Shown one piece after another: positions 11,601 to 23,991 of a DNA stretch of 64,000 nt; positions within the stretch are counted from its first letter, which is position 1; each line of letters opens with the position of its first letter. The position numbers and the translations under genes are program-made. Under the pieces are notes generated by a model. The model worked only from the letters and a program-made list of their open reading frames with translations. It did not search any database and was not told the DNA's origin. The stretch spans positions 5,003,639-5,067,638 of the forward strand of contig NC_030854.1 in the NCBI RefSeq assembly GCF_000208745.1, written 5' to 3'. This stretch comes from Theobroma cacao (lineage: Eukaryota > Streptophyta > Magnoliopsida > Malvales > Malvaceae).

Positions 11601-13057
11601 GTAGTTTGATCATGATACGAATATTTAGTACCAAATAGTTACTCATATTCATATATTTTATAATTCATTGATGATTTTATTTTCCTAATATATATTTTCA
11701 TAGATGTTATATGTTTAATATTTAAATAAGCTTCCATGTCACCAACATTACTTCAACTGTTAACTCGTAATATACAGATATTGGTGCTATAGAATCTCCT
11801 TTTTGGAAGGAAGTACTATAAAAGAAAATAGAGTAACAAGAAACAATAAGATGAAAGTAAAATCACCATCAATTGCAAAAATAATACTTGATAATAAGAT
11901 GTCATGTTTTACAAGCTGAAACACCGGAAAGGTATATGCAGGATCATCCTGATAGAATTTCCCATAGCTCCATGTTCCACTCTTCCTTTTGTAGGGGCCA
12001 TTCCCCCTTGGGCCTAAATTTAAGAAAGTGAAAAGTAGGTAAGAACCACTGAATATTCTTCTTCTAAAAGCAATGGCTTTTGGTTAATGTTGCCGGTATC
12101 CTTTTTTCTACCTTATCAGCTCCACTTCAAAAGATAGTCAAACAAGGAAGATTGGAAGGTGCAAAATTACAAACAAAAGGAAAAATTATTCTTCAGAATA
12201 GCTAAAATATAGTCATATAACGCTGTGTTCAGATGGATTGTCCAATCAGTGGCAAAAATTGCTTGCTATTACCAGCACAACAATGTGACTTTTAACAGTG
12301 TCCCTTGTGTTGTCGTTTATATCAGAAAGAAACAAATCCTTTAATGACCAAGATTGAAGATGTGTGAAGAATAGTGTTTTCTTTTTTGACAATTAATTTG
12401 GAAATGAATTAAAAGAAGAAAAGAGATCAATAAAGAATTCCTGGTTGTCAATTATACCTTGCTTAAGAAGGCCCCCCAGCCATATTCCTTTCTTCAATGT
12501 TGCTATTGATTTCAGCACAAGGCAGCCAAGAGCTTTGCCTACCCTGAATGATTGATCAAACCCTGATCATTAATTGCTGAGAGGACTCTGTTATATACTG
12601 TAACAAGCAGGAGAAATTATAACCATAGAGTTCCAGCCAAGTCAGCAGGCAGATGTGTTCTGCTCATTAAGAGTCACCTCCTATTTAAGTTAGGGTAATT
12701 CTGAAATCTGAAATCTGCTCTTGCTAGTATAAAGATGAAACAATGGGAAGAGAATTGTTGATGTAGAAAAAAATATGTTAATAAACATATAAAGAGCTAG
12801 GAATTGTACATATCTCATTAAAGCCAGGATCCATACACCATTACACCCACTAAATACATGATTGCATATACATAATACCCTGCTATTCTAACCCAGATCC
12901 TTCCTGCTTTCTGGATACATCTTTCTAATTAGCCTATCACTTCAGAGCAAGTCAGACTGTACTCATCTAATTAATGTGGATTCAAAAAAAAAAAATGAAA
13001 GAAAGTGGAACCAAAATTCATTTTTAACATCATCTTAGCTTTCAAAACTTTTCCCCA
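8691..13057. other. AT-rich spacer, no gene seen
   Basis: Between the LINE and the TRM-like gene. Holds the inverted-repeat element at about 9,114-9,507 and long A/T-rich stretches (10,020-10,850). A less AT-rich part at 10,890-12,760 has only short frames, none recognisable; 12,700-13,057 may include the 3' UTR of the minus-strand gene that ends at 13,058. Confidence 0.5.
9114..9507. mobile_element. MITE-like inverted-repeat element
   Basis: The arm 9,114-9,225 (CATTTTAGGCATAATGTTTG and on) is matched, imperfectly, by the reverse complement of about 9,399-9,507 (TGTTGGCATAATATTTAAAA and on). The AT-rich remainder of both arms also pairs, including TTTTATTCTTCTATTAC against TTTTATTCTTTTATTAC. 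The arms are about 105 bp and the total about 0.39 kb, with no coding capacity. Exact ends and a target duplication could not be fixed, so the superfamily is open. Confidence 0.55.
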
Positions 13058-16000
13058 TCAAGCCCCAGTTAAACCAACTAGTTCTTTTGACAATTCTTCC
13101 ATCAGTAATCCGAAGATAGCATATTCAACTTCCAATGCTGTCTCTCTAATCTGCCCTTGAATATTTTTCCACCCATCAAGTTCCCTTCTGAAATCTTGTT
13201 CCACCATCATGTCAATGGTGTTTGATTCCACATCCTTCCATGACTCCAACCTTTTACAAACCATTCTAACCACCACTTCTCTGTCGATGTAGCAGTTTTG
13301 CTCTGTCTCCTCCTCAGCAACCAGATCTGATACTAGCCTTTTCATGCCTTCTGGGGAATGTCTTAGACTATGGAAGCTTGATTTAAGCACTTCTTGGACG
13401 AAGGCATCGACATTCATTTCACTATCTGATGAAGCTGACTCGTGCTCAATTTCCTCTTCTTCCTCTAGGTCACAAATACCATTGTCATCATTATCATCAT
13501 CTTGCTCTTGTTCTAACATTCTTTTCTCTAGTTCAATTGGATCCAATTCGGCCAGTTTCTCAAATCTACGAAGTTTATGCAGTAGCTGCTGCTTTGCTTC
13601 TGGTGATAAAACAAGGAAAACCAAAAAGGACATCAGTATTCTGGCAAACAGCACCTACTACTACTGCCAATGCCTTTTACATTATAATTAAGATAAGCTT
13701 CAAATACATGCAAATGGTTTTTATTTATATACACTATTAGTTTTTCCATATATTTGAAATAACAGTTGTGAGAGGAAAAGTTCAAGCGAATTTAAAATCC
13801 CCGCTATAAAGGTAATCAACAGTTATTAATGGTTTAGATGTTTAATCAAGGAGAAGATTTTAAATTCAATGGGTTCCACCAGATTGAAGAGTGCTGACAA
13901 TATTTTTAAAAACAAAAATGATAAATCCAGAGAGGAATAGATGGGGAGGAATTGCCATATTCGTAAATCCAAGTGAACTATGACAATAAAGCTAGGCCAT
14001 CCACCATTAAAGAGCAGGGCACAAGCAAAGTTATGACAGTGACAAGGAGTAACCAAACTCTTCTGGTTTTAGGCTTATAGTCGAATCTGAATTCAATTCA
14101 GCCTGCCCCAAGCCTTTAAGTTTGAAAGTCCTAGAGACTGAAGTATATGGAATACTTCCTCCTAGTTGTACAAGAGATGGTTTAAATGCCTTCTGCCTCA
14201 ATCATTTCAGCTCCTTGCTCTCAAGGGTAAAAAACATTAGTGAGGCAATCAGCTTAAAATTAACTTGTCCAACAGAAGAAACAAATGGCTTGATCAAAGG
14301 CCTGAAGTTTCCAAAATAAACCTTGAAAGCTCAAGAAAACCTAAGTAGATGATTACATGGTCCAACAGACTGGAGCAAAAGAGTACAAGCACAATTAAGA
14401 CAGATCTCCTAACTTTGAAATGTGGGTCACACATGAAGTTATGACAAACGTTGGTGTCTGCTTCATCCAACAGGTCACTTTAGCCTAACTTGATGTACAA
14501 ACTAAAATCTAAACTGGCAACAAAATTTTTTATGGATCCCACATTATATAGCGTCACCAAAAGCTGTACCGATTTGCCCAAAATCTTAACTCACCCCACA
14601 TATTTACTCAACAACTTTTTACATATTAGAGATCAAAAGATTTAGACTTGAAGTCTCTTCTTGAATAAGATGTTTATATTTAGCTATCAAATTAAATTAT
14701 GCCTCGGCAAACAAGTTTGAGCAAATGCATGAACATGGAATTACTGCTAAGTTACTGATAAAGACCTCACAAACAGAAGGAATGGTACCAAAATTAATTG
14801 AAGTGATTTAAAAAACGTACTTTGTACAATTGCATAGCTGCATTCAAGATCGAAACCATCATTCTCATCATCATCCACATGTCTATCGTCATCGTCCTCG
14901 AATGGAGGGTCCAACACAGAAACAGGACTGCATTGTTCTTTTTCTTCCTCCTCTTCTTTTACTTGCAATTTTTTTAAGCTCTCGACTTCATACTTTTCCT
15001 TGTCCTGTTACAATTCCATACAACCACCTTAGATTAAGACATGTTATCCTTCAGATAACATTTTGCAATATGGTATTAGTTAAAATTCCAATAATTTTAA
15101 TTGATAACTGATTGGATTGTTGACTTCCCTTACCAAAATTTTTAGGAAAAAAAAAAAAGAAACATGCAGCTGAATTTAGTAATTTAGAAAACAGTTGTCT
15201 GATTTTGGTGATGGGATCCCACAGAAAAAACAAAAATGGATTTGTCCCTTTTGGGAAATTATTTACTGGACAGACTCTTAATAAAAATAAGATTTGCATG
15301 GCAGACGCATGAGCAAAAGTATATGCTTATCAAACATGCAAGTAAATGTTCATGATAAAATGGCTAAATGACATATATAACCCTCAAAGCCAGTCAAACC
15401 AACCGAAACCTTCCAACAAAAAGAAGCCAAGACTAACAGGGCATATTTGTCAATTAAGATCAAATATCCGGCAAAAATTTGCAGCAAAGTGATTACATTG
15501 CCGACAGTTCAAGCATGTCAGAGAACTCAGTCATCTGAGTCACGAGTTTACTTAAATACACTCCCAAAGTGAAGAAGCTTTAAACAGACCAGAGTTGCAG
15601 TGTTGAATAACCACCAATTGATTACTAAATTTATTTAATTTATAATCTTCCCAATTAAATGTACTAACCTGTTTTTGGTCGCGACTGGGGGATGTTGCCG
15701 GGGAAGAGAAGAGGGGTGTCCGGTGACCAAAAGAAGAGCTTCTTTGAAGCACAAAGTGAAATGGGCTTTCACAAAAGTGCTTATCACAAGAAGCACAAGC
15801 TGCGTTATTTTCTAAAACATCTTTGGACATGAAAATCTCTTCAAAATCCTCGGATTGACTACAACTACTGGAAGTATCTAAATCCCTATCCAAGGATTTT
15901 TCTTCATTACTTTCTGACCAAACAGCACTGCTTGGCCTACCATTATAAGAAGAAGAAAACCCCATTTCACAACCACTTTTCTCTTCCATTGCTGAAGACA

Positions 16001-16547
16001 TTTTCTTTTGGTTTTGATTGCTTTTCCCCACAGTTGAATCCCACCTTAAAATGTCTTTGACTGAAACTTTAGCTCCATCATTAGCTATTTCATTCTTTCG
16101 GTTTCTGTTACGGTGAGTTAGCCTCTTTAGAATGGAACCAAATAAGCTAAAACTACGGCCATTGTTTTTGCTCTGGGGTTTGGTTTTTGATGAAGATTGC
16201 TTTTGAATCCTGAGAGCAGCTTCAAGCAGCAGAGCTGCTGTTCTTGCTGGGATGTGAAGAAAGATGGCATTGGGGCTCTTGCAAGGGCTTTTAGCTGGGG
16301 ATGGAAATTCAAGCAATGGAGACTTTCTCGGGTCTGGTGAGTCCTGGAAGGAGAAAAAGCAAGCATTTTTGCAGAAATTTGAAGGAAAGTTTGAGTTTTG
16401 AGAGATGGGCTTTCGTTTCTTGATTTGAAGATGAGTTTTTGGTGAAGGATTCTTGAGTTGACATCGCCTGTCAGCAATGTAGTTCTTGAGAAGAAATGGT
16501 TCTTGATCCTCTTGAAGTAACTCATGCAAATGCTTTTGAGCCATCAT
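13058..16547 (-). CDS. DUF4378 / TRM-family protein (TRM27/28-like), 3 exons
   Basis: Exons 16,547-15,669, 15,004-14,821 and 13,599-13,058 (stop TGA), 1,605 nt, 534 aa. Introns of 664 and 1,221 bp start GTTAGT and GTACGT and end ACAG and CCAG; frame is kept across both. Start is the first of two adjacent ATGs (16,547; the other is 16,544). Visible blocks: N-terminal AQKHLHELLQEDQEPFLL; IPARTAALLLEAALRIQKQ (about 99-117); LFGSILKRLTHR (about 135-146); VSVKDILRW (about 161-169); Ser-rich middle; acidic stretches (EEEEE, DDDD); and a DUF4378-like C terminus ending in a helix IRETALEVEYAIFGLLMEEL (about 505-524), like the TON1-interacting M2 motif of TRM proteins. TRM proteins recruit TON1-PP2A complexes to cortical microtubules; that role is known for the family and only inferred here. 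The TRM27/28 assignment comes from memory of conserved blocks and of its neighbour gene. Confidence 0.8.
13600..14820 (-). other. Intron 2 of the TRM-like gene
   Basis: Donor AAA|GTACGT at 14,820 and acceptor CACCAG at 13,600. The split codon AAA (Lys) is rebuilt exactly, phase 1. Short frames inside are chance openings. Confidence 0.85.
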
Positions 16548-17153
16548 CAAACAAAAAAGGCAATCTGATTTTCCTTTCTCTTGAACAAAAGAAGAACTTG
16601 TAGTAATATGGGAAAGAACAATATCAACAAGCTATGGATTTCAGCACCATGAAAGAGTTGAAGAGGTTTCAACTTTTAACCAGAAAATGTAGTGCAAAAG
16701 CAAAAGGGAAGGTTTTGAAGGAGAACAAGTTGGCTACAAATATAGCTAGTTAGAGAAAAAAAATAAAGAAAGGGAAGGAATGAGGAGACTTCCTGATTCA
16801 AATCTGGAGGGTTTATAATATCGAGGCAAGATAGTGATAAAGAAATAATTATAAAATAATACTAGGATTTACACCAAAACAACCAAAAAAAAAAGGAAAT
16901 GGCTGCAAATTGTAGGTGTTTTTAAGGCAGTACTTTAAGTTATATGGGAGAGGATCTGGTGTCTCCCTACATCTCTCTCCAGTGTCGACATGTTTGAAGA
17001 GAGAGAAAGAGATAAAAAGTAAGTAAAATTGGGCTTTGTTTTGTCTTAAGAGACTACAAAAAACAGTGACCATTGGTGGCAGTGTAAAAAAAAAATTGTG
17101 TTTCTCTGTAATAAACAATTACTGTGTTAATATATATATATATATATATATAT
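16548..17153 (-). promoter_or_regulatory. 5' UTR and promoter region of the TRM-like gene
   Basis: Upstream of the ATG on the minus strand. Contains CT-rich leader-like sequence when read in reverse (16,550-16,800 and 16,990-17,010) and ends in a (TA)11 run at 17,131-17,153. No single convincing TATA box or start site can be chosen. Confidence 0.4.
17131..17153. repeat. (TA)n microsatellite
   Basis: About eleven TA units upstream of the TRM-like gene; likely length-polymorphic. Confidence 0.9.
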
Positions 17154-20099
17154 GACTGAAAAAAGAAACAGGGGGAGGAGGGGACGGGTGGTCACAGGAT
17201 TTGCGAGAACTGCGCTGCTTGGCTGGCTAGAACCAAAAGGATCTTTCCACGTCCTTCACATCTTTCCCGAGATTTTGAGAACCAGACATGGCCGTGGTTG
17301 GCTCGTTTTCACCGTGGCCATTAATTGGGGTTCCCTTTGTTTTGTTGTTGCTATGCTTAATTTCCCCATTTTTTAATCCAAATTGCACTCACTTTGTTAT
17401 TTTTTTGAAAACTAAGAGAGCATGGTACGAGGCAAATGCTAATACTTGCTGTTTTAAACTATTTATTAAGTCATTATATATTTCAAACTTTTTTAATTTC
17501 CCATGAGGATGTGATGATTTCTTAATCAATCTACGCAACTATTGATCCACATATTTATTCAAAGACTAATAGTCAGTAATATGCTTTATGATGTACCCAA
17601 TTAAGACACTTGAGATTACCCTAAGATGCTAATTAAGAGCTATATGTTTGGAAGTATTTATATATCCAACTGATCCCAGCAGTCAACTAAGAACTCACTA
17701 CTTTTCAATTCCTTGAAATGCAAAGGTAAGTTTTCAATACCTTCTCTGAAAGCATCTTTGAATAACTAAGTTAGGAGAATGACAACTAAGCCCAATATTC
17801 ATCATTAGAATATGGTTTTTGACCAGGCCCTAAATCGTGCTGAAACTATGACCACCTTTTACATCTCATTACAAGACAATGCCAAAAAACATAGAGAAGG
17901 GATCAATGTTTAGAATCATGAGTTTACCACATGATTATAGGTTGAGTCATTAACACTTAATCATCATTAAAATTTGTCTTAGGACAAACCAAGCCAAAAA
18001 ACTTTTTAAACCTTTACAGCTAAACGCGGGCGTACTTTTCACATAATTTAGCACACAGTAGAAGTGGCTTCAATGGTACAACTTAGGTTATGGTCCTTTC
18101 CCTCTTTTCCCAACCTAATCCACTACACCCAAAAAGTGTAATCATAATGAAATGACTTAAACTACCTTAAAACTCAACCTACTCACCCAACTGTTCCTTA
18201 AAAACTCATTAGTGAAAAACCAATAACGAATTCATTCAAAATACTTTACCTTTCAGTATCTTCCACGTGGCGGACAACTTCTTTCTTGACAGATGTCCAG
18301 CTTAGATACCAGCCCAGTGCTTGCTCCGGTTCCATACCTTGGGGCTTTCTTAATCGAACCAAGAAGCGTTGACGATCTCAAACTATCGTAGGGACTCGAG
18401 TGTCTCACGATATGGAAAAACCCAATGACAAAGGCAAGAGATATTCTCGAGAGCCGAAGCTGGAAGAAAACGACAAAAAAGAGAAGACCGCGCGTGCCAA
18501 CTAAGTTACAGAGCCGGATCTTGACTCGATCTTTGACGCTCCTCTCCACTCCCTTGATCATAATCCTGGCTTTTTACTCTTTCTTTTTGTTTTTTACTGC
18601 CCAACATATAAAATATTTACTTTCTTTTTTCTGTGTTTTGTTTGATAAATATTAACCAATAGTTACAACTGGTTTTTTACCACAGATAAAAATTGAAAAT
18701 AATTCTTTTTTTTAAAAAAAAATTATGAGTATTTCTTTATTCATGGATGTGGAATAAGAGAATTCCAACACCAGAATAAAAACACAACTACAAAACCTCT
18801 TCTTATTATTAACACCAAATGCACAGTTTATGAAAAATATGATACATTTAAGTTGAATATGACCTAAATTGGAGAATTCATTAATTCCAAATTTTATGTC
18901 TTATAGTACATATAAAAAACAAGCGGGCTTTTCCTCTTTTATTTTTTTTTATTTTTATTTATTTTTGTTATTTGACTGCTGAGATAAAAGCAGCAGGTAC
19001 TAGTTAAGAGTCATTTGGCTGTAATCGTATTCGTACAGCATACCCTTTTATTCAGCAACGTGAAGGGTCCATTTCACAAATCAACTTTAATTTAAAAAAG
19101 AAAAATGGGTTTGAAAGTGGATTTTGGTTTTTCTTTATAGGTACAAAAATGGGCACTGATAAAAGAAGAGAGTGCTTTCGATAAGAGTGAGGCGTGACCC
19201 ACTCCATTTTTGTTGTTGCAGGTTTTTGTGGTTACTTTTTGTAGCTGTGATGAAATGAAATTGAACTTTTGAAAAAGAATGAATGTTTGACAGCCCCTGC
19301 CTGCCTGCCTGCGTGCCTGCCTGATTCACGTACCCCCACCTCCCTCCAACAGTTAAAATTTGTAGTAATATGTACCATTAATTAGTATTACTTTTATCAT
19401 TTCACTTTTTGATATAATTGCTCCCCTTCTGCTTTTATGATTATATCTTTTGTGGGTTACACATAGAGTACCATATCACTGCTCTCACCCCACTGCCACA
19501 TCAATACATATATTTATCTTTTGACCACAAAACAAAACAAATAGTAGTAAATAGATATCGTTTTTGTAATGTTTTGAATATTTTTTAAAAAAAAGTTACG
19601 AAATTTATTGCTTGGTGCCATAGAGAAAACTATGGACTTTTATGTTTACAATAATAAAAAAATAAAAGAACCCCAGAACCCTTGCAGCTCAGATTTGTAG
19701 ATATCCAAGACACAAAACTAACACTTGAATATTACATTTCAAATACTCATTCAAAACATATATCCAAACATTAGCACCAATTGTGTTCGAGAAAAGACCC
19801 AAAGCAATTACCCAACCCCGCACCTCACATTCACACGCAGCTCTGCTATATCCATACTGTGACTTTATCGCAACAAATATGAGCCAGCTCAAACAAACTC
19901 AAACTTTGCACTTCAAATAGGACTCTAGAAAATCATATTTCAAATTTCAAAGAGTTCCATTCATATACTTTCACAGATTCTATCCAGTTACAATCTAATC
20001 TCCAGTACAACTCAAATATCCCTTCTAAAATATCGAATTGGATCATTCAAATAGGACACCACCTTAACCCTAAACAGCCGTTAACCTTAACAAATTTCA
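17154..20099. other. Spacer with a less AT-rich island, no gene assigned
   Basis: Mostly AT-rich. An island at about 18,250-18,560 is richer in G and C, has a G-box core CACGTG at 18,264 and open frames on both strands (minus 18,561-18,253, 102 codons), but nothing recognisable. A (CTGC)n run lies at 19,297-19,323. Confidence 0.4.
19297..19323. repeat. (CTGC)n tetranucleotide repeat
   Basis: Six to seven CTGC/CGTG units in an otherwise AT-rich context. Confidence 0.8.
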
Positions 20100-20490
20100 A
20101 TTAAATCAACATCTCTCAAAATTCCAGCCTTAGCAAGACAATCAACTTCCGTATTTCCTTGACGCCATATATGCATAATCTTTCAGCGCTTAAATCCTTC
20201 CTTGCAATTTTTCCATAGCAATTGATCAGCTGTCTATACCTCCATGGGGCATCTTCATGATTATTAGACCAAAGGATTGCATAATTATTCCAATGATTGA
20301 AAAATATTAATAAAGCTTCATGAATGGCTAAGAATTCAGCTACATTCGAATCACTCACTCCAATTGATTTGGAGAACTTAGTTTTAATAACACCACTCCT
20401 ATCACGACGCAAACCACCAATTTCACCATACCCCGAACTACTAAAGGACGCATCATCAACATTAAACTTTAACTATCCCTCCAATGGAGC
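20100..20490 (-). pseudogene. RNase H (RVT_3-type) relic
   Basis: Reverse complement from about 20,480: KFNVDDASFSSSGYGEIGG, then GVSDSNVAEFLAIHEALLIF, then DAPWRYRQL. After a frame change near 20,180 it continues HIWRQGNTEVDCLAKAGIL. These are the first Asp, the Glu and the last Asp regions of the RNase H fold used by plant LINEs and related proteins. The third catalytic position, usually SD in '.ESDS', reads SNN. A frameshift breaks the domain. It is probably the 3' scrap of a second LINE, distinct in sequence from the copy at 262-938. Confidence 0.72.
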
Positions 20491-23126
20491 ACACTAATCA
20501 CATAATCAATAGGCTATCAGTGTTTGGTTTGAGGCATGCAAAATGTTTACAAATACCCTAATCTATCACCTTTAAGGTTTTAACCAACAATCTTCCCAAA
20601 AAAACGGTTTTAACCAACAAAATTAAAATATAACATATATAGCTATATATATCTCATCCCTTGCTAACTTGTAAGCATAATAGACTCAGATTTCTTATAC
20701 ATGGAGCAATAATTAGTTATGTGTTCAAAGTCTAGCTCTAAACATTTCATAAGTGAAAAGAAATATTAATCTAGTATAACATCCATTGCCTCGGACGGTT
20801 GGCATTTTGCTTTATATATAAAGCTTTGCCTTCCTATGCATAATAATAAAAAAATAACAAAGCATCCATTCAAAAATTTAAACCTTTGCTTTTGGAGAAA
20901 ATAAAAATTGATTGACTTTTCTGAATCATTAAAAGATAAGTTAGCAATGGAATCTCTTCCTTTCTTTTTCATTCATAGTGTTTCACTAAAATAAAGATTG
21001 ATAGTAATAGAAAAAAATTTTCCCATCATAGATGTGGGGCTTTCCTTTCTTTTGCTAGGCATGTGGGTAATACATTTTTGTAATGATAGCTGAATCCTTT
21101 GAAGAAATTATTACGTTCTTAGTTCAACAATATGTATATGTCTTATTATATATTTGGGAAAGGTTGTGTCCAAATTCCATTGCGTGCATAAATATATGTT
21201 AATTTTGGACGCTGAGGTCCACAGCGGGGATTTGTGTGGAAGGATATGTTTCAATAATGATGCTAAAAGTTTATGGAGCAGACTAGATATAGAAAAAGGA
21301 GGAATCCCATCATCACCTTCTTCGTATTTTAATTTCCTTTTCCTATATCAAGTCACAATGCATGAATGAATGTGCTGTTTTTCCCGCCTTCCTCTTCTTC
21401 TTCTTGGAACACCTGACATGATGTTCAATGATAACTACCATTTCTTTTTATCCAAAGGAAAAAGACATTCATAATTATAGAAAATCAGAAATGGTACAAT
21501 TCCATTTCATAATCGGTTCTGATTCTAGTGCTTAAATTTAGTCAATGTAATTAATGTTACTCCAATTACAATATCAAACGGGTTCTTAACCAAGAATAGT
21601 ATTACTTCTACACGAGGGTGAAGGATAGCTAATAAAGACAGCACAAGTTGGGTAGTCCTCAAAAAAAATTGTAAAAAAAAAACCTCCATGGATTTTAAAT
21701 TGAAAAGGAATAAGGTGAATAATATTGATTAATGCACTAATAATTTATAAACTAAAAAGGCTTACGACTAGCTATATGGAGGCCTAGTAATGAATAAATG
21801 CTAGCCGCTAATAGAACTCAAATCTAAAATACTGTAGCCTATGTAAACATGTATCTTTGGATACAGTCAGCAACGGCTATATTATATATTCTATGCTAAC
21901 ACTAATTTGTGGCTATCCCTATATATTGTGCCTAACCTCTATCAACTTGGTATGGTTTGTCCATTTATTATTAGCCATTGCTCCTGGAGGTCTAGCTATT
22001 ACAAAACTTGTACTCACCTTTGTTAGCTATCACAATTTGGCACTCGAATTTTGGCTTCCGCCATGGCTAAAACCTTATTAGATATGAGTAAGGCTTATAT
22101 GATAACTGCATACTTAACAAGCACATTAAGATTTTTAAATTAAGGGTGTTTATATATCAATTGATATCACAATGTTGAAGTTATTATACTTATACATATA
22201 TACTGAAAGAAAATTTTGTCAAAATTCTTGAATAAATAATTATCATGTATAATTCACTCAAATTAGATCGACAAATTTTTTCTATTTCTGAATAAATATA
22301 CAGCATTAAATATATACCTACTACATGAGAACTAGATTAATATTTATTGATTATATTCGTAACAAACAAAGAATATGCAAAGCTCGTCACTGCATTTGAG
22401 GAGTTAGTTGAACAAATAATCATAATAGTTTACGTTGGCATTTAGCAGACAGCCAAAAAACATGAACCAAACGAAAATTATTTAGATTTTTGGTTCCTCA
22501 AAAACCTCCCCAATTATAAAATTAATCAAATGGCATGGGAAATCTTATTCTTCTATCTCAGCTTAAAAAGTAGAAAAACAAAACTAAAGTCGTACTAATT
22601 TCCCATAGGCCATAATCAGGAAAGTTTTACCTCAAGGAGGTGTACGTAAGGTTTGTGGGATAATTTCTCCATTTAGCTATAAGAAAACAAATTTTACAAT
22701 TTACATTGATTTTTTAGTACAAAAAAAACGAGGTGGACAAAAAGGAAAAAGTTAAACAGATTAACTCAGAAAAAACAACATCCTTGAAGCAAAATATTAG
22801 CAGGCTCAAGAATCCTTAAAAAGACAAACAACCAAAGCCTGTAAAAAACAATGAACATATAAACATTGTCCATGCCTTTGCCCTTGCTCTAATACACATA
22901 ATTAACTTCAAGTCTTTTGTCTTGTTATGTTATTATAGTTGCAATCACTTCAATTTGTCGGGGAACAAGCCAAGTTAAATAATTCATGCACAATGCATAA
23001 TTAGCGACAAAATTGGCATAATTAAATCAGCCTAGTGTGCTCTTTATGTTGAGAATCTTCGGTTAGATGGATTCACATCATTGTCTTTTTATATGACTAC
23101 TTGTTGATAAATAAGCATCATCTTTT

Positions 23127-23150
23127 TAATTAATTAATTAATTAATTAAT
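23127..23150. repeat. (TTAA)n microsatellite
   Basis: Six TTAA/TAAT units ending in ATATA. Confidence 0.85.
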
Positions 23151-23343
23151 ATATAGTAAAGTGGAAGAGGATAGTATCAAACCAACAACAGGAAATTATT
23201 GTGCGACCAATTCAGTCCCAGCATGCTTCAACATTAGGGAAATTAAGGTATACATTCTGTGCCGAAAGCTCTCATCATCGGCGGCAATTTAACTTTATTT
23301 ATTATTGAACTAATTTGGTTAACAATTCTTTTGCTCTTCTTCC

Positions 23344-23455
23344 TTTTTTTTTTTTTTGGGGGGGGGGGTGTGGTGGAGGTGTGCTGTATGAAGGCTATTA
23401 TTCAATTAAACATTTGGCGAACCTCTTGAAGATAGCATCTNGGGGGGGGGGGGGG
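23344..23455. repeat. Homopolymer pair: T14-G11 and N-G14
   Basis: Fourteen T then eleven G at 23,344-23,368, and an undetermined base (N) at 23,441 followed by fourteen G at 23,442-23,455. Such G runs are rare in AT-rich plant DNA and hard to sequence; the N shows the consensus was uncertain here. Confidence 0.9.
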
Positions 23456-23799
23456 TTGTGGGGGCTGGAAAGTGGAAACCATGACGATGATAGTGACAAT
23501 TGCAATTACAATTTCAGTTTTATTTATGTATATTTTTACTATTGACTTTGCACGACTTCACCTCACAATAAACACGAAAGTGATAAAGGTACGTTAATCC
23601 ATGAAGATCATTTTAAATAACTTTGATTAAAAGCTAGATATATAGAAAGATACTTAAAATAGAGTGGTCTTCCTATGATTATACCATAATTGTCGATTTA
23701 TTCAGATCTTGCTAAAAGGATGGATGATCCAAGAGAGTCAAGAAGAGTCAAGTGGCAGAGGATTAGTAATTATAATTCCTAAGTGATAATGAAGCTTGA

Positions 23800-23991
23800 A
23801 CAAACGTTTGTTTTTTTTTTTTTAATGGGTAGGGGCCGCGCGTACGCAGGCCCCCTCTGCCACAAATTATGACGTAGGCTCTCTCACTTGGGGAGACCTT
23901 AGACAGATGCACCTCCTCAGTGCAATGGCGGCCATCTACCTAGGCCATGAGCCTTCTTGATCGCCCATTAACCCCTTCACAAACGTTTGTT
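23800..23991 (-). mobile_element. SINE-like retroposon with 13-bp target duplication
   Basis: ACAAACGTTTGTT occurs at 23,800-23,812 and again at 23,979-23,991. Between them lie 166 bp with a T run on the plus strand at the left end, that is an A tail on the minus strand. The minus strand begins GAAGGGGTTAATGGGCGATC and contains GGCTCATGGCCTAGGTAGA, which resembles the D-arm/box A part of tRNA-derived SINEs. A box B is not clear. Length, A tail and duplication fit a SINE mobilised by LINE machinery; a short processed transcript is the alternative. Confidence 0.65.

Larger units (their letters stand above)
20491..23799. other. AT-rich spacer, no gene seen
   Basis: Short frames only (for example 21,154-21,369 and 21,857-22,081 on the plus strand), without recognisable motifs. 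Contains a TTAA microsatellite at about 23,127-23,150 and the poly-G region at 23,344-23,455. Confidence 0.5.

Noticed and set aside
13344..13740. Plus-strand frames of 115 and 103 codons opposite the TRM-like gene
   Set aside because: Ser/Cys-rich and His/Leu-rich translations are mirror images of the acidic, Glu/Asp-rich exon on the minus strand.
16127..16525. 132-codon minus-strand frame inside exon 1 of the TRM-like gene
   Set aside because: Overlapping alternative frame; the main frame has the conserved motifs and splices in phase.
23315..23545. Gly-rich frame across the poly-G region
   Set aside because: Runs through homopolymers and an N; reading frame has no meaning there.
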